From the NCBI GenBank assembly GCA_934178555.1, contig CAKPQL010000017.1:1-34038 (forward strand): a DNA stretch of 34,038 bases, in the 5' to 3' direction. Below, in pieces: positions 25,859-33,898 of this stretch (position 1 is the first letter of the stretch; every line of letters starts with the position of its first letter). This DNA comes from an uncultured Clostridia bacterium. Its GTDB lineage: Bacteria > Bacillota > Clostridia > TANB77 > CAG-508. The notes below the pieces were generated by a model. It did not search any database. It was not told the origin of the DNA and saw only the letters and a list, made by a program, of their open reading frames with translations. The position numbers were made by a program, and so were the translations under genes.

Positions 25859-26426
25859 ATGTATAATTTAATAGTATTTGCATCTGGTAATGGAACTACA
25901 TTACAAAGTATTATAGATGCAATTGAGAATAAGGAATTAAATGCAAAAATAAATTTAGTAGTGTCAAATAATCCAGAAGCATATGCATTAGAAAGAGCAA
26001 AAAATGCAGGAATAGAAACATATATAATACAAAATACATCTACAAATGATGTTGACATAGAATTAGTGGAAAAACTAAAAAACTATGATGTGGATTTAAT
26101 TGTTCTTGCAGGATATTTGAAACTAATAGGTGAAAAATTAATAAATAATTATACTATAATAAATACACATCCATCATTATTGCCTAAATTTGGAGGTAAA
26201 GGAATGTATCGGAATGAATGTACATAGAGCAGTAATAGAAGCAAAGGAAGAATACAGTGGAGTAACATTACACTATGTAAACAATAAATATGATGAGGGA
26301 AACATTATAAAACAAACAAAAGTAAAAGTAGAAACAAAAGATACAGCTGAAACTTTATCACAAAAAGTACAAGCGGCAGAAAAAATACAATTAATAAATG
26401 CACTAAAAGAGTTTGCAAAAAAATGA
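25859..26426 (+). CDS. purN: Phosphoribosylglycinamide formyltransferase, split by +1 shift at CGG
   Basis: Transfers a formyl group from 10-formyl-THF to GAR, third step of purine synthesis. ATG 25859 with AAGGAGG. N-terminus LIVFASGNGTTLQSIIDAIE, then VVSNNPEAYALERAKNAGI, LIVLAGYLKLIG and INTHPSLLPKFGGKGMY. Zero frame ends at TAG 26225-26227; from 26211 the +1 frame continues 71 codons to 26426 (GMNVHRAVIEAKEEYSGVTLHYV...). Joined length is 188 residues, normal. The extra base is the C at 26210 (TAT CGG AAT); removing it restores KGMYGMNVH, where the Gly is strongly conserved in this branch of PurN. Without the shift the folate-binding C-terminal third is lost. Confidence 0.94.
26210..26213 (+). 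other. CGG +1 frameshift site in purN (CGGA)
   Basis: Zero frame reads ATG TAT CGG AAT GAA TGT ACA TAG. Reading CGGA as one step gives M-Y-G-M-N-V-H and the rest of the enzyme. The preceding codon is TAT. Confidence 0.92.
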
Positions 26427-26864
26427 TGTAATAAAATAATTTAAGATTTGAATAAATAAAAAAAGGCAATTATATAGCTAAGGTTCATAATATTATCATA
26501 AAAAGGTTGATACATTACATGATAAACAATATTTTTACGTTTGTCGAAATTTGTAAAAAAAGGAGTATTATAAAAAATAAATTTTAAATTTATATGTGAA
26601 TAACAATAGTTATCTTATTGTTATTCATATTTTTATTGAAAAAATTGATGTTAATAAACTTAAAAAGTACTATAAATTGCCTCTAAATACATATTAGTTA
26701 TTTATGAAAAAAGGTTACAATATTAATTATACGAATTATTTATAAATAATACAAATATAAAATTTATAAGGATATTTTTCGCATATAAGGGTAAAAAATG
26801 TAAAATATAAAAAAATACTGTAACTTTTCCTTAAAATGAGCTAATATGTAAATGGAGGTAATTT
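26427..26864 (+). other. Gene-free spacer between purN and the sigma-factor fusion
   Basis: 438 AT-rich bases with no credible gene. It contains a terminator-type hairpin at 26594-26634. Near its end, TGTAACTTTTCC (about 26819-26830) sits 16-17 bases before AATATG, a spacing that could be an ECF-type autoregulated promoter for the next gene; this is only a suggestion. Confidence 0.6.
26594..26634 (+). terminator. Hairpin with T tract downstream of purN
   Basis: TGAATAACAATA (26597-26608) with TATTGTTATTCA (26616-26627), extended by three outer pairs and followed by five T. It lies 168 bases after purN. Confidence 0.75.
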
Positions 26865-28494
26865 ATGGAAAGAAAAACTGAATTTATTACTGATTATATT
26901 ATAAATTATGATTTAGATATAGAAAAAATGATATTAGATTTCAAAGATTATATATTAAGTATAGTTGATAGGAGCAGTAAAGGCATTTTAAAGTACGAAG
27001 ATAAAGAAGAAATTGTATCAGATGTATTTTTAAGTGTGTGGCACAATAAAAAAAGAATAGATAATACTAAACCTTTAAAATGCTATATAGCAGGTATTAC
27101 CAAAAATCTAATAAGGACTAAATTTAAAAATTTAAAAAAATTTGAAAATGATACATTATTAGAAGAAAAAGAAATTGTTGATTTAAATAATATTGATATA
27201 ATTTGCGAAGAAGACGAAATAAATCAAGTCATAGCACAAGAATTAAATAATATGAAGAAAAAAGATTATGAAATTTTTTGTAAATATTACTATTTGTCAA
27301 AAAGTATTAAAGAAATTTCTAACGAATTAAATATTTCAGAAAGTAATGTAAAAGTTAGATTACATAGAATAAGAAAAAAACTAAAAGTTAATCTTTCAAA
27401 AAAAGGTATTATAGCTAAAATTGTACCTGTTGTTCTAGTTATTTGTTTTGTAACCGGAGTAACATTTGCAAAACAAATATTAGATTTCATTTCTGTAAAA
27501 TTTTTTAATGCTTCAGAAGGTGTAGATACTGCTGTCGAAAATGGATATCTTCAGAAAATTGATATGGAATATCAAAATGGTAATAATACAGAAAATAACA
27601 GTGATGTTGGTGTTAAAGTTGATTATATTCTTATGGATGATTTTTATTTAAACATAGTATTTAACATTGATTTACAAGAAACTAACAATTTATCAGGAAT
27701 AGACTTTGACAGTTTAGTAATTACTGACGAAGAAAATAATTTATTGCTTACGAAATTTGAAAATAGGGGTAAATATCAAAAGTTTTGTGAAGAAAATGGA
27801 ATAGAAAAAACATTTAATCATATGGCTATAGGTACATATAATTCAAGTAATTTAGTATATGACTATAAAAATTCTAATTATACAAGTTCATATACAATAA
27901 GAGCTTTTGAGGATAGTTTTCCAAGAGCTAGAAAATTATCTATATCATTTGACAGTATTATTTTATATACAGGAAAGCGGAACAGATAAAAAAATTTTAG
28001 ACACCATAGATGGAAATTGGAAAATAGATGTGGAAATAGATGAAAAAATGTATAATAGACAAACTTTGATATATGAATTAGAATATTGTAATGATGAAAA
28101 TTTAGAGTTAATTAGTGCGTCAGTATCAGAAACAGGAATGAAAATAAAATGTAAAACAATTTGGGGAGAACCTGTTTACTTAGAAAGTGATAGTGAAGAA
28201 GAGAAGCAAAGGAAAAAACGTGAATTTTTTGATAGACCTTTTTCAGTTAGTAATGTTTTAATACAGAATGACCGAATAGCAAATGACAGAGGAAAAGTTT
28301 TTTATCCATCTGCTAGCAGTGATGGAGATGGGTTAGTTGGACAACAAATTGATGGAACATTAATATATTGGCAGACATTTAACCTAACCAAAGCAGATGC
28401 AACTGATACTCTCACAATAGCATTTACTAAGGGAGGAGAATGGAAAAAAACAGAAAATGAAGAAGTTATAATAAAATTATCAAGAGTAAAATAG
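26865..28494 (+). CDS. ECF-type sigma factor fused to a membrane-anchored extracellular domain, split by +1 shift at CGG
   Basis: Residues ~20-90 look like sigma-70 region 2 (DKEEIVSDVFLSVWHNKKRI), ~125-175 like region 4 with helix-turn-helix (IKEISNELNISESNVKVRLHRIRKKL). A membrane segment follows at about 182-201, then an outside domain resembling DUF4179-type anti-sigma sensor regions (EGVDTAVENGYLQKI, VKVDYILMDDFYLNIVF). Zero frame stops at TAA 27987-27989 after ILYTGKRNR; from 27979 the +1 frame runs 171 codons to 28494 (GTDKKILDTIDGNWKIDVEI...), giving 542 residues. The extra base is the C at 27978 (AAG CGG AAC). The fusion puts a transcription factor and its likely sensor in one chain, so it may need proteolytic release to reach DNA. 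GGAGG site before ATG 26865. Followed by a response-regulator gene 20 bases on. Confidence 0.82.
27978..27981 (+). other. CGG +1 frameshift site in the sigma-fusion gene (CGGA)
   Basis: Zero frame reads GGA AAG CGG AAC AGA TAA. Reading CGGA as one step gives G-K-G-T-D-K-K and 170 more codons. The preceding codon is AAG. Confidence 0.88.
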
Positions 28495-28514
28495 AAATAT
28501 TTGGAGATTTATAT

Positions 28515-29240
28515 ATGTATAATATGTTGATTATAGATGATAATATATTTTTTGTAAAAAAACTAGTAAATATTATAGGCAATAGTATAAAAAATATAAG
28601 AATTTATAGTATTGCAACAAATGGATTTGAAGCAAGAACTATGCTTCAGAAAAAAGATATAGATATTGTACTTTTAGATTTGAAAATGCCCAATATAAAT
28701 GGCTTAGAAATACTAAATAGCCTTTCAGAAGAACAAAAAGAGCAATATAAGAGTTCGATAATTTTAGTATCTGGAGAATTAGAATTAATTTTAAAAGCAA
28801 GAAATAATTCAACAGTATATGGATATATAACTAAGACTTCTAATATAAGTAACTTAATAGATAAATTGAATGATATCATAGAAGAGAAAAATAAAGACAT
28901 AAAAGAAAAGGAACTAGTTAAGCAAATAGTAAACGAAGTACAATTCTTAGGGTACAATCTTTCATATAAAGGTACTACCTACTTAATTGAAACTATCATT
29001 TATATGAAAAAAAATATGAATAACAATTATGAAAATTTAAGCAAATCTATATATCCAATTTTAGCAAAAAAATATAAAAAAAGTATTACAAATATTAAAT
29101 GCAATATAAGCAAAGCAACTGATATAATGTATTACGAATGTGAGAGAAATAAATTAAATGAATATTTTAAATTTAACTCAGACTGTAAACCAAAACCAAA
29201 ATTAGTTATAAATACAATTGCCAATAAAATAATTATATAA
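28515..29240 (+). CDS. Response regulator with Spo0A-like C-terminal domain
   Basis: Receiver domain in residues 1-~115 with the acidic pocket D8/D9, phospho-acceptor D55 in IVLLDLKMPN, S86 and K107 (YGYITKTS). The C-terminal half (~130-241) follows the pattern of the Spo0A DNA-binding domain: LGYNLSYKGTTYLIETI, then YPILAKKYKKSITNIKCNIS and a KPKPKLVINTIANKI end. It differs enough from Spo0A that it is more likely a relative than the sporulation master regulator. ATG 28515 with TTGGAG upstream. It follows the sigma-fusion gene by 20 bases, so both are probably one operon. No histidine kinase is encoded nearby. Confidence 0.8.
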   Translation: MYNMLIIDDNIFFVKKLVNIIGNSIKNIRIYSIATNGFEARTMLQKKDIDIVLLDLKMPNINGLEILNSLSEEQKEQYKSSIILVSGELELILKARNNSTVYGYITKTSNISNLIDKLNDIIEEKNKDIKEKELVKQIVNEVQFLGYNLSYKGTTYLIETIIYMKKNMNNNYENLSKSIYPILAKKYKKSITNIKCNISKATDIMYYECERNKLNEYFKFNSDCKPKPKLVINTIANKIII

Positions 29241-29269
29241 AATACGCTTTCCAAAAGGAAAGCGTATTT
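29240..29269. terminator. Terminator after the response regulator
   Basis: Perfect 13-base-pair stem AAATACGCTTTCC (29240-29252) with GGAAAGCGTATTT (29257-29269), loop AAAA. Starts at the stop codon; probably bidirectional. Confidence 0.85.
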
Positions 29270-29270
29270 C

Positions 29271-29880
29271 AAGGCTAGGGAAGGGTTTTTGTTATTCTAC
29301 ATCAATCCAAACGTGGCAGTTGACAGTTCTTTCTTGACTCATGCAGCATGTGTATGCATGGTAATAGAAATAATAGTTAACTCCATAAGAAATATTTACC
29401 CAAGGTAACACATAATATCTGTAACCATCAGAATCAGGTTCATCCTGTAAAAAACAAATATTTCTGTATTGAACAGTTGTACCATCATACCGATTAAGAT
29501 AAAATGATATATCTGCATCTTCACCTAAACCATCAACAGGCTTATAAGCTATGCAAACTCTCATGCGATTGCCATTAATGGTTCTGTTTAGGCCGGTATT
29601 ATTACCTGCAAAAGAAAAATTGCCTAAGTACCATCTACCAGCCCCATAAGAAGTATTGGCATATGCAGCCGTAAGATTAGTTTCGGTAGGAATTACATAC
29701 TCATCTGCAATTAAGCTACCTTCAGCAGAATGTGAACAAGGCTCTGTTGAAGCAGCAGATACAGAAATTGCCGAAAAGCACATAATAACAAAAGTTAAGA
29801 TGAAAGAAAGAAGCCGAAAGAAAGTTTTTTTGTTAAATTTCATAAAGTACCTCCTAAAAAAAGTTGTATTCCCTAGCCTT
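29271..29880. repeat. 12-base inverted repeats flanking the secreted-protein gene
   Basis: AAGGCTAGGGAA (29271-29282) and its exact reverse complement TTCCCTAGCCTT (29869-29880) bracket the gene at 29292-29843 closely on both sides, with 586 bases between arms. No target duplication was evident next to the arms and no transposase is present. Confidence 0.7.
29292..29843 (-). CDS. Secreted cysteine-containing protein of unknown function
   Basis: The start is the ATG at 29843 behind AGGAGG; a longer frame to 29903 has no ribosome site. 183 residues with a clear signal peptide: basic MKFNKKTFFR, a hydrophobic core, and a probable cut near SVSAAS. The mature part is rich in Tyr, Asn and Gly with six Cys (CSH, VCIAY, ICFLQ, CCMSQ, NCHVW), suggesting an exported, disulphide-capable beta domain. 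No family recognised. Two in-frame CGG codons (in FFRLL and LNRYD) are read without frame loss, and GGC, CTA and CCC codons are commoner than in the neighbours. With the flanking inverted repeats this suggests an acquired cassette. Confidence 0.82.
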   Translation of the reverse strand: MKFNKKTFFRLLSFILTFVIMCFSAISVSAASTEPCSHSAEGSLIADEYVIPTETNLTAAYANTSYGAGRWYLGNFSFAGNNTGLNRTINGNRMRVCIAYKPVDGLGEDADISFYLNRYDGTTVQYRNICFLQDEPDSDGYRYYVLPWVNISYGVNYYFYYHAYTCCMSQERTVNCHVWIDVE

Positions 29881-29995
29881 TTGATAACAGAACAGATAGA
29901 CATTAGAGCTTATTCTATTTTGCTATCATTGCATATAAAATATTAAATGCATTAATAAAAATAACATAAAAGTTACAAAAATAGACAAAAAGTTA

Positions 29996-30044
29996 AAAAA
30001 AGTTAAAAAATACTTAATTTAATAAATACTTTTTAACTTTTTTA
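29996..30044. terminator. AT-rich hairpin downstream of purD
   Basis: Bases 29996-30012 pair with 30027-30043 with one mismatch, closing on A-run/T-run arms. It probably ends purD transcription on the minus strand. Confidence 0.65.
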
Positions 30045-30073
30045 GAGATTACAATAATAAGAATTTAAAAATT

Positions 30074-31375
30074 TTAGTGCACATATATATTACCAATATC
30101 TTTTCTATAATCTAATTTTGTATCTACATTACCATCCATTGCTTTATAAACTTTTTGCTTAATATCCTCTAAATCTTTACCAGAAGTAGCAATTGCAAAT
30201 AATCTTGATGTACTTACAGAAGTATATGTATTTCCTTCTATATGTTTTGCATTTGCAAAATATACTTTTAATCCCTTGCTTACAATTTCATCTTTATTTA
30301 AAGTAAATATACAAGGTTCTTTGCTAGAAGTTACAGCATATTCTTTGCTAACTACATACACTGTAAAAGTACAATTATTTGTAAATTTGCAGTTTTCTTT
30401 TGATAAAGTCTTATTTACAACGTGATTTAATACGTCTGTAAACGGTGTTTCTAGGGCGTTAAGCACATTTATTGCTTCAGGATCTCCAAATCTAGCATTA
30501 AATTCAATAAATTTAATACCATCCTTGCATTTAAAGAAACCTCCGTAAATAACACCAGTAAATTCTAAAGAATCTTTGTTAACATATTGAATAGTTCTTT
30601 TTATTAAATCAGCACATTTATCAACATCAGATTGCTCTAAAAATGGTAGTAATCCATTATTAAAACTCATACAACCCATTCCGCCTGTACCAGGACCCTT
30701 GTCATTCTCGTATCTGTATGGATAATCAAAAGTTATTGGTGTAACTACAATGTTTTCACCATCTGTAAGAGCCATTACTGTAAATTCAGAGCCTTCAACT
30801 TTATCTTGAATAATGACTTTACCACTAACTTCTAAGCAAGATTTTGCGTATTCAAAACCTTCTTCTTTTCCTTTAAAATGAATTCCACCAACTTTAACAC
30901 CTTTTCCTCCAGTTAATCCTTCTGGTTTTACAACAAAAGAATCATCAGAATAACTATCAATAGTTTCTCTAAGAGCAGTAACATTTGTTACATTAAAGTT
31001 TTTAATAATCATTTCAGGTGCTAATTTATTTACAATATCTAAAGCATAAGTTTTACTCCATTCAATTTTTGCACCAAGACTTGTTGGACCAAATACTTTT
31101 AATCCTAGGCTTTTAGCTAAATCAATTAATCCATCCTGTAATAGATTATCACTGCTTACAACGCACATTTCAATGCTTTCTTGTTTAATAAAATTAGAAA
31201 CAAGTTCTTTATCAAAAGGTGAGCCAATAATATATTTTCCACCTGAAATATTTATTGCATCAACAATAGATGGATTTTCATAAGGTAAAACACTATACAA
31301 AGAAAATCCTTTACTTATGTATTCGGCAAGAACAGCTTCACGTCCTCCGTTACCAAGAAGCAAACACTTTGTCAT
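30074..31375 (-). CDS. purD: Phosphoribosylamine-glycine ligase
   Basis: ATP-grasp enzyme joining phosphoribosylamine and glycine to GAR, the step between PurF and PurN. Start at 31375 (MTKCLLLGNGGREAVLAEY) with GAGGAG nine bases upstream; an in-frame GTG at 31384 overlaps that site. 433 residues. N-terminal GNGGREA, ATP-grasp region FVVKPEGLTGGKGVKVGG, VEGSEFTVMALTDG, DKGPGTGGMGC, and EFNARFGDPEAINVLNAL. All three early purine steps (PurF, PurD, PurN) are therefore in this window, though not in one operon. Confidence 0.97.
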   Translation of the reverse strand: MTKCLLLGNGGREAVLAEYISKGFSLYSVLPYENPSIVDAINISGGKYIIGSPFDKELVSNFIKQESIEMCVVSSDNLLQDGLIDLAKSLGLKVFGPTSLGAKIEWSKTYALDIVNKLAPEMIIKNFNVTNVTALRETIDSYSDDSFVVKPEGLTGGKGVKVGGIHFKGKEEGFEYAKSCLEVSGKVIIQDKVEGSEFTVMALTDGENIVVTPITFDYPYRYENDKGPGTGGMGCMSFNNGLLPFLEQSDVDKCADLIKRTIQYVNKDSLEFTGVIYGGFFKCKDGIKFIEFNARFGDPEAINVLNALETPFTDVLNHVVNKTLSKENCKFTNNCTFTVYVVSKEYAVTSSKEPCIFTLNKDEIVSKGLKVYFANAKHIEGNTYTSVSTSRLFAIATSGKDLEDIKQKVYKAMDGNVDTKLDYRKDIGNIYVH

Positions 31376-31406
31376 AAAAATCACTCCTCAAAATAAATTT
31401 GAATAT

Positions 31407-31435
31407 ATAATATGATTAAATTTTAATTCTGTCAA
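31407..31435 (-). promoter_or_regulatory. purD promoter
   Basis: On the minus strand: TTGACA (complement of 31430-31435), 17-base spacer, TATTAT (complement of 31407-31412). Confidence 0.8.
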
Positions 31436-31480
31436 TGGGTGAGCTTTAGGGATATTTCTTAAAGTTCATAAATTGCAAAT

Positions 31481-31520
31481 AAAAGGATAAAAATATCAAA
31501 TTGGATATTTTTATCCTTTT
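31481..31520. terminator. Terminator between fbp and purD
   Basis: Perfect 17-base-pair stem (31481-31497 with 31504-31520), six-base loop, right arm on the minus strand ending in TTTT. It separates fbp from the purD promoter. Confidence 0.85.
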
Positions 31521-31530
31521 ATTAACTTTC

Positions 31531-33501
31531 CTAAATTTTTTCTTTTATCATACCTTCTCTATAAGCTGTAAGAAGCATTTTTAAGTCATCTATTTCTCCT
31601 TTTAATTTTGTACCAATATCAGTATCTGCAACACGTTTCCTTTCAACGTTTTCTTTTTTTAGTATTATTTCAGATTGTAAATCACATTCTGTTTCTATTG
31701 CATTTATTTTAGATTCGAAAGGTTTATTTGCAGCAAGAAGTAATCCATATGAATTATAAGAAAGGGTATATCCAGCTTCTCCTGTTTGCTCACGATATGT
31801 TTTAGAAAATCCACCATCTATAACTAATAGCTTTCCATTAGCTTTAACCGGAACTTCGCCTTTTACAGCTTTTACCGGCATATGACCATTTATTATATGG
31901 GAATCTTCGGAGTCAATATCAAATTCTCTTAAAATTTTATCGCAAATAGCTTCATTTTCTACTAATTTAAAATAAGGTGTTTTGCTTTCCTTATGTACCG
32001 ATTTGTCATCAATAAAGTATCTTTCAAATGTTGCCATCTTCTTTTTTCCAAAGAAAGGAGAATCAGGAGAACACCAGAAAAACCACATTAAATCTTTATA
32101 GTCACTAGTTGTTTTTGAAGTATCTTTTTCGAAATAAGCTTTATGCGCAGCTTGTTCTATAAATTTAAAATATTCTTTACCACTCAAAGTTTTTCCCATA
32201 ATGGTTACTTTTTTAAATGTTCCATCTTCAAGCATTGGAATGCAACCATGGAACAATAGATTAGAGTTAAATACAGTATAAGCGCTTCCCTTTGCATAAA
32301 GAAAACTAATATGTGAGTTTAATTTTTCACTGTTTATAAATGACTCGTACAATCTAGTCATAACTTCTTCTTCCTCAGGAGTAAGCTCATAAGGATTAGC
32401 TGGATTAATTGTTGGAAAATCAGTATCATTTAGTTTATAAGTTGCACCATCAATAACAATTGTTCCATTTTTATAATCTATTTTATCTAATACCAATCTA
32501 TCGTTTAAATCATATTCAGGATGTTGCATTATTAATTGTCCTTCTACCTTAAATTGAATTACAGATATAGCTTTTTGAATTTTTGCTATAGATATTTTGT
32601 CAGTTCCACTATATTTATTGTATTCAAATTCTTTAGGTATAAAGGCATTGCTAATATTATTTTCTTTATAAGTATTTAATGCAAAAGTAGAAAGTGGTCT
32701 AACACTAATTCCATAACCTTCTTCTAAAGTTGAGATATTATCATATCTGGCACAAATTCTAACAACGTTACAGATACAAGCCTTATTACCACATGCTGCT
32801 CCCATCCATAAAATGTCATGATTTCCCCATTGTATATCAAGACTATGAAATTTCATAAGAGCATCCATAACAATTGGTGCGCTCATACCACGGTCATATA
32901 TGTCGCCAATAATATGTAAATGGTCAATTGCCATTCTTTTAATCAAATTAGAAATAGCAACAATAAATTCATCTGCTCTCTTTAAATCAATAATAGTCTT
33001 AATAATTTGACTGTAATATCTTTCTTTATTTTTAGTATCACCTTGAAGATGTAAAAGTTCATCTATAATATAATCAAAACCTTGTGGTAAGGCCTTTCTA
33101 ACTTTAGAACGAGTATATTTGGAAGTAATTTCTCTTGCTACATCTATTAGCCTATGCAATGTAACAGTATACCAATTATCTAAATCTTTTATATCTTTCT
33201 TTATAAGGGCTAGTTTTTCTTCAGGATAATATATAAGTGTTGCAAGAGTGCTTCTTTCCTTTTCTGGGACTGAGTCTTTAAAAAGTCGTTCTATTTTGCT
33301 CCTAATTATTCCGGCACCGTTATTTAAAATATGTAAAAATGGTTCATATTCTGCATGAATATCACTAACGAAAACCTCTGTGCCTTTAGGTAAATTTAAA
33401 ATAGACTGTAAGTTAATTATTTCTTCAGTAACTTCTTCAACATTTTTATACTTTTGGCTTAATAGCTCTAAATATTTATTCCAAGTTCCTTTATATTCCA
33501 T
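31531..33501 (-). CDS. fbp: Fructose-1,6-bisphosphatase, class III
   Basis: Gluconeogenic enzyme converting fructose-1,6-bisphosphate to fructose-6-phosphate. The Firmicutes class III enzyme is much longer than other FBPases, and 656 residues fits. Metallophosphoesterase motifs are visible: SDIHAEYEPF (46-55), GDIYDRG (199-205), GNHD (226-229), and a C-terminal NGHMPVKAVKGEVPVK. Start at 33501 with AGGAGG upstream. A single gene with its own terminator. No in-frame CGG despite several out-of-frame ones. Confidence 0.98.
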   Translation of the reverse strand: MEYKGTWNKYLELLSQKYKNVEEVTEEIINLQSILNLPKGTEVFVSDIHAEYEPFLHILNNGAGIIRSKIERLFKDSVPEKERSTLATLIYYPEEKLALIKKDIKDLDNWYTVTLHRLIDVAREITSKYTRSKVRKALPQGFDYIIDELLHLQGDTKNKERYYSQIIKTIIDLKRADEFIVAISNLIKRMAIDHLHIIGDIYDRGMSAPIVMDALMKFHSLDIQWGNHDILWMGAACGNKACICNVVRICARYDNISTLEEGYGISVRPLSTFALNTYKENNISNAFIPKEFEYNKYSGTDKISIAKIQKAISVIQFKVEGQLIMQHPEYDLNDRLVLDKIDYKNGTIVIDGATYKLNDTDFPTINPANPYELTPEEEEVMTRLYESFINSEKLNSHISFLYAKGSAYTVFNSNLLFHGCIPMLEDGTFKKVTIMGKTLSGKEYFKFIEQAAHKAYFEKDTSKTTSDYKDLMWFFWCSPDSPFFGKKKMATFERYFIDDKSVHKESKTPYFKLVENEAICDKILREFDIDSEDSHIINGHMPVKAVKGEVPVKANGKLLVIDGGFSKTYREQTGEAGYTLSYNSYGLLLAANKPFESKINAIETECDLQSEIILKKENVERKRVADTDIGTKLKGEIDDLKMLLTAYREGMIKEKI

Positions 33502-33599
33502 TTTAACCTCCTAAAAATTAAATGCTATAACACATTATATACTAAATTTTATAAAAATACTATAATTTTAATGAATAATATGTAAGGGTAGTTTTAGAT

Positions 33600-33646
33600 A
33601 AAAAAAATAAGAAACACTATGCAGTTTTATGCGTAATGTTTCTTAT
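33600..33646 (-). terminator. Terminator overlapping the 3' end of the XRE gene
   Basis: ATAAGAAACA (33607-33616) with TGTTTCTTAT (33637-33646) around a 20-base loop; T-run follows on the minus strand. It includes the stop codon and last codons of the gene. Confidence 0.8.
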
Positions 33647-33823
33647 ATATTTTCCAATTTCATTATCTGTAAGGTTAAGTAAATTTATTAATTCATTCAA
33701 TAGATCTCTTCTTGGTAAATCTTCTTCTTGATCAATTCTAACATACTGCCTTAAACTAATATTTAATTTATCTGCCATTTGTTGTTGTGTATATCCTAAG
33801 TTTTTTCTTTTTTCTTTTATCAT
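33617..33823 (-). CDS. Small XRE-family helix-turn-helix regulator
   Basis: A 68-residue DNA-binding protein. The start at 33823 (MIKEKRKNLGYTQQQ) has GGTGG seven bases upstream; an in-frame ATG at 33856 has no site. The helix-turn-helix is YTQQQMADKLNISLRQYVRI, followed by the usual C-terminal helices (LLNELINLLNL). It is divergent from a strong rightward promoter that carries an imperfect palindrome, a typical arrangement for a repressor controlling itself and a neighbour. The neighbour would start beyond the window end. Confidence 0.85.
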   Translation of the reverse strand: MIKEKRKNLGYTQQQMADKLNISLRQYVRIDQEEDLPRRDLLNELINLLNLTDNEIGKYIRNITHKTA

Positions 33824-33869
33824 ATATACCACCGGTAAAATTATTACATAAAACACTAAAATATAATAT

Positions 33870-33898
33870 TGACATTAAACGTCACATATCTTAAAATT
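33870..33898 (+). promoter_or_regulatory. Rightward promoter with possible XRE operator
   Basis: TTGACA (33870-33875), 17-base spacer, TAAAAT (33893-33898). TGACATTAAACGTCA (33871-33885), an imperfect palindrome with perfect TGAC/GTCA ends, overlaps the -35 box and could bind the divergent XRE regulator. The transcript would include the CTTAAACGCGG element near 33966 as its leader. Confidence 0.7.

Noticed and set aside
26519..26587. 22-codon ORF in the spacer after purN (MINNIFTFVEICKK...)
   Set aside because: It is short, poorly placed relative to any ribosome site, and resembles no known peptide.
13600..27981. Simple reassignment of CGG to another single amino acid
   Set aside because: A triplet reassignment would keep the zero frame, but homology continues only in the +1 frame after each CGG.
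12448..28494. Treating the four split genes as ordinary decayed pseudogenes
   Set aside because: Each has a single identical type of lesion and otherwise intact coding on both sides, three belong to core pathways, and Gly fits at every site. Random decay would give mixed lesions, including AT homopolymer slips and stops.
29844..29903. 20-residue N-terminal extension of the secreted protein
   Set aside because: It lacks a ribosome site and would bury the signal peptide; AGGAGG precedes the ATG at 29843.
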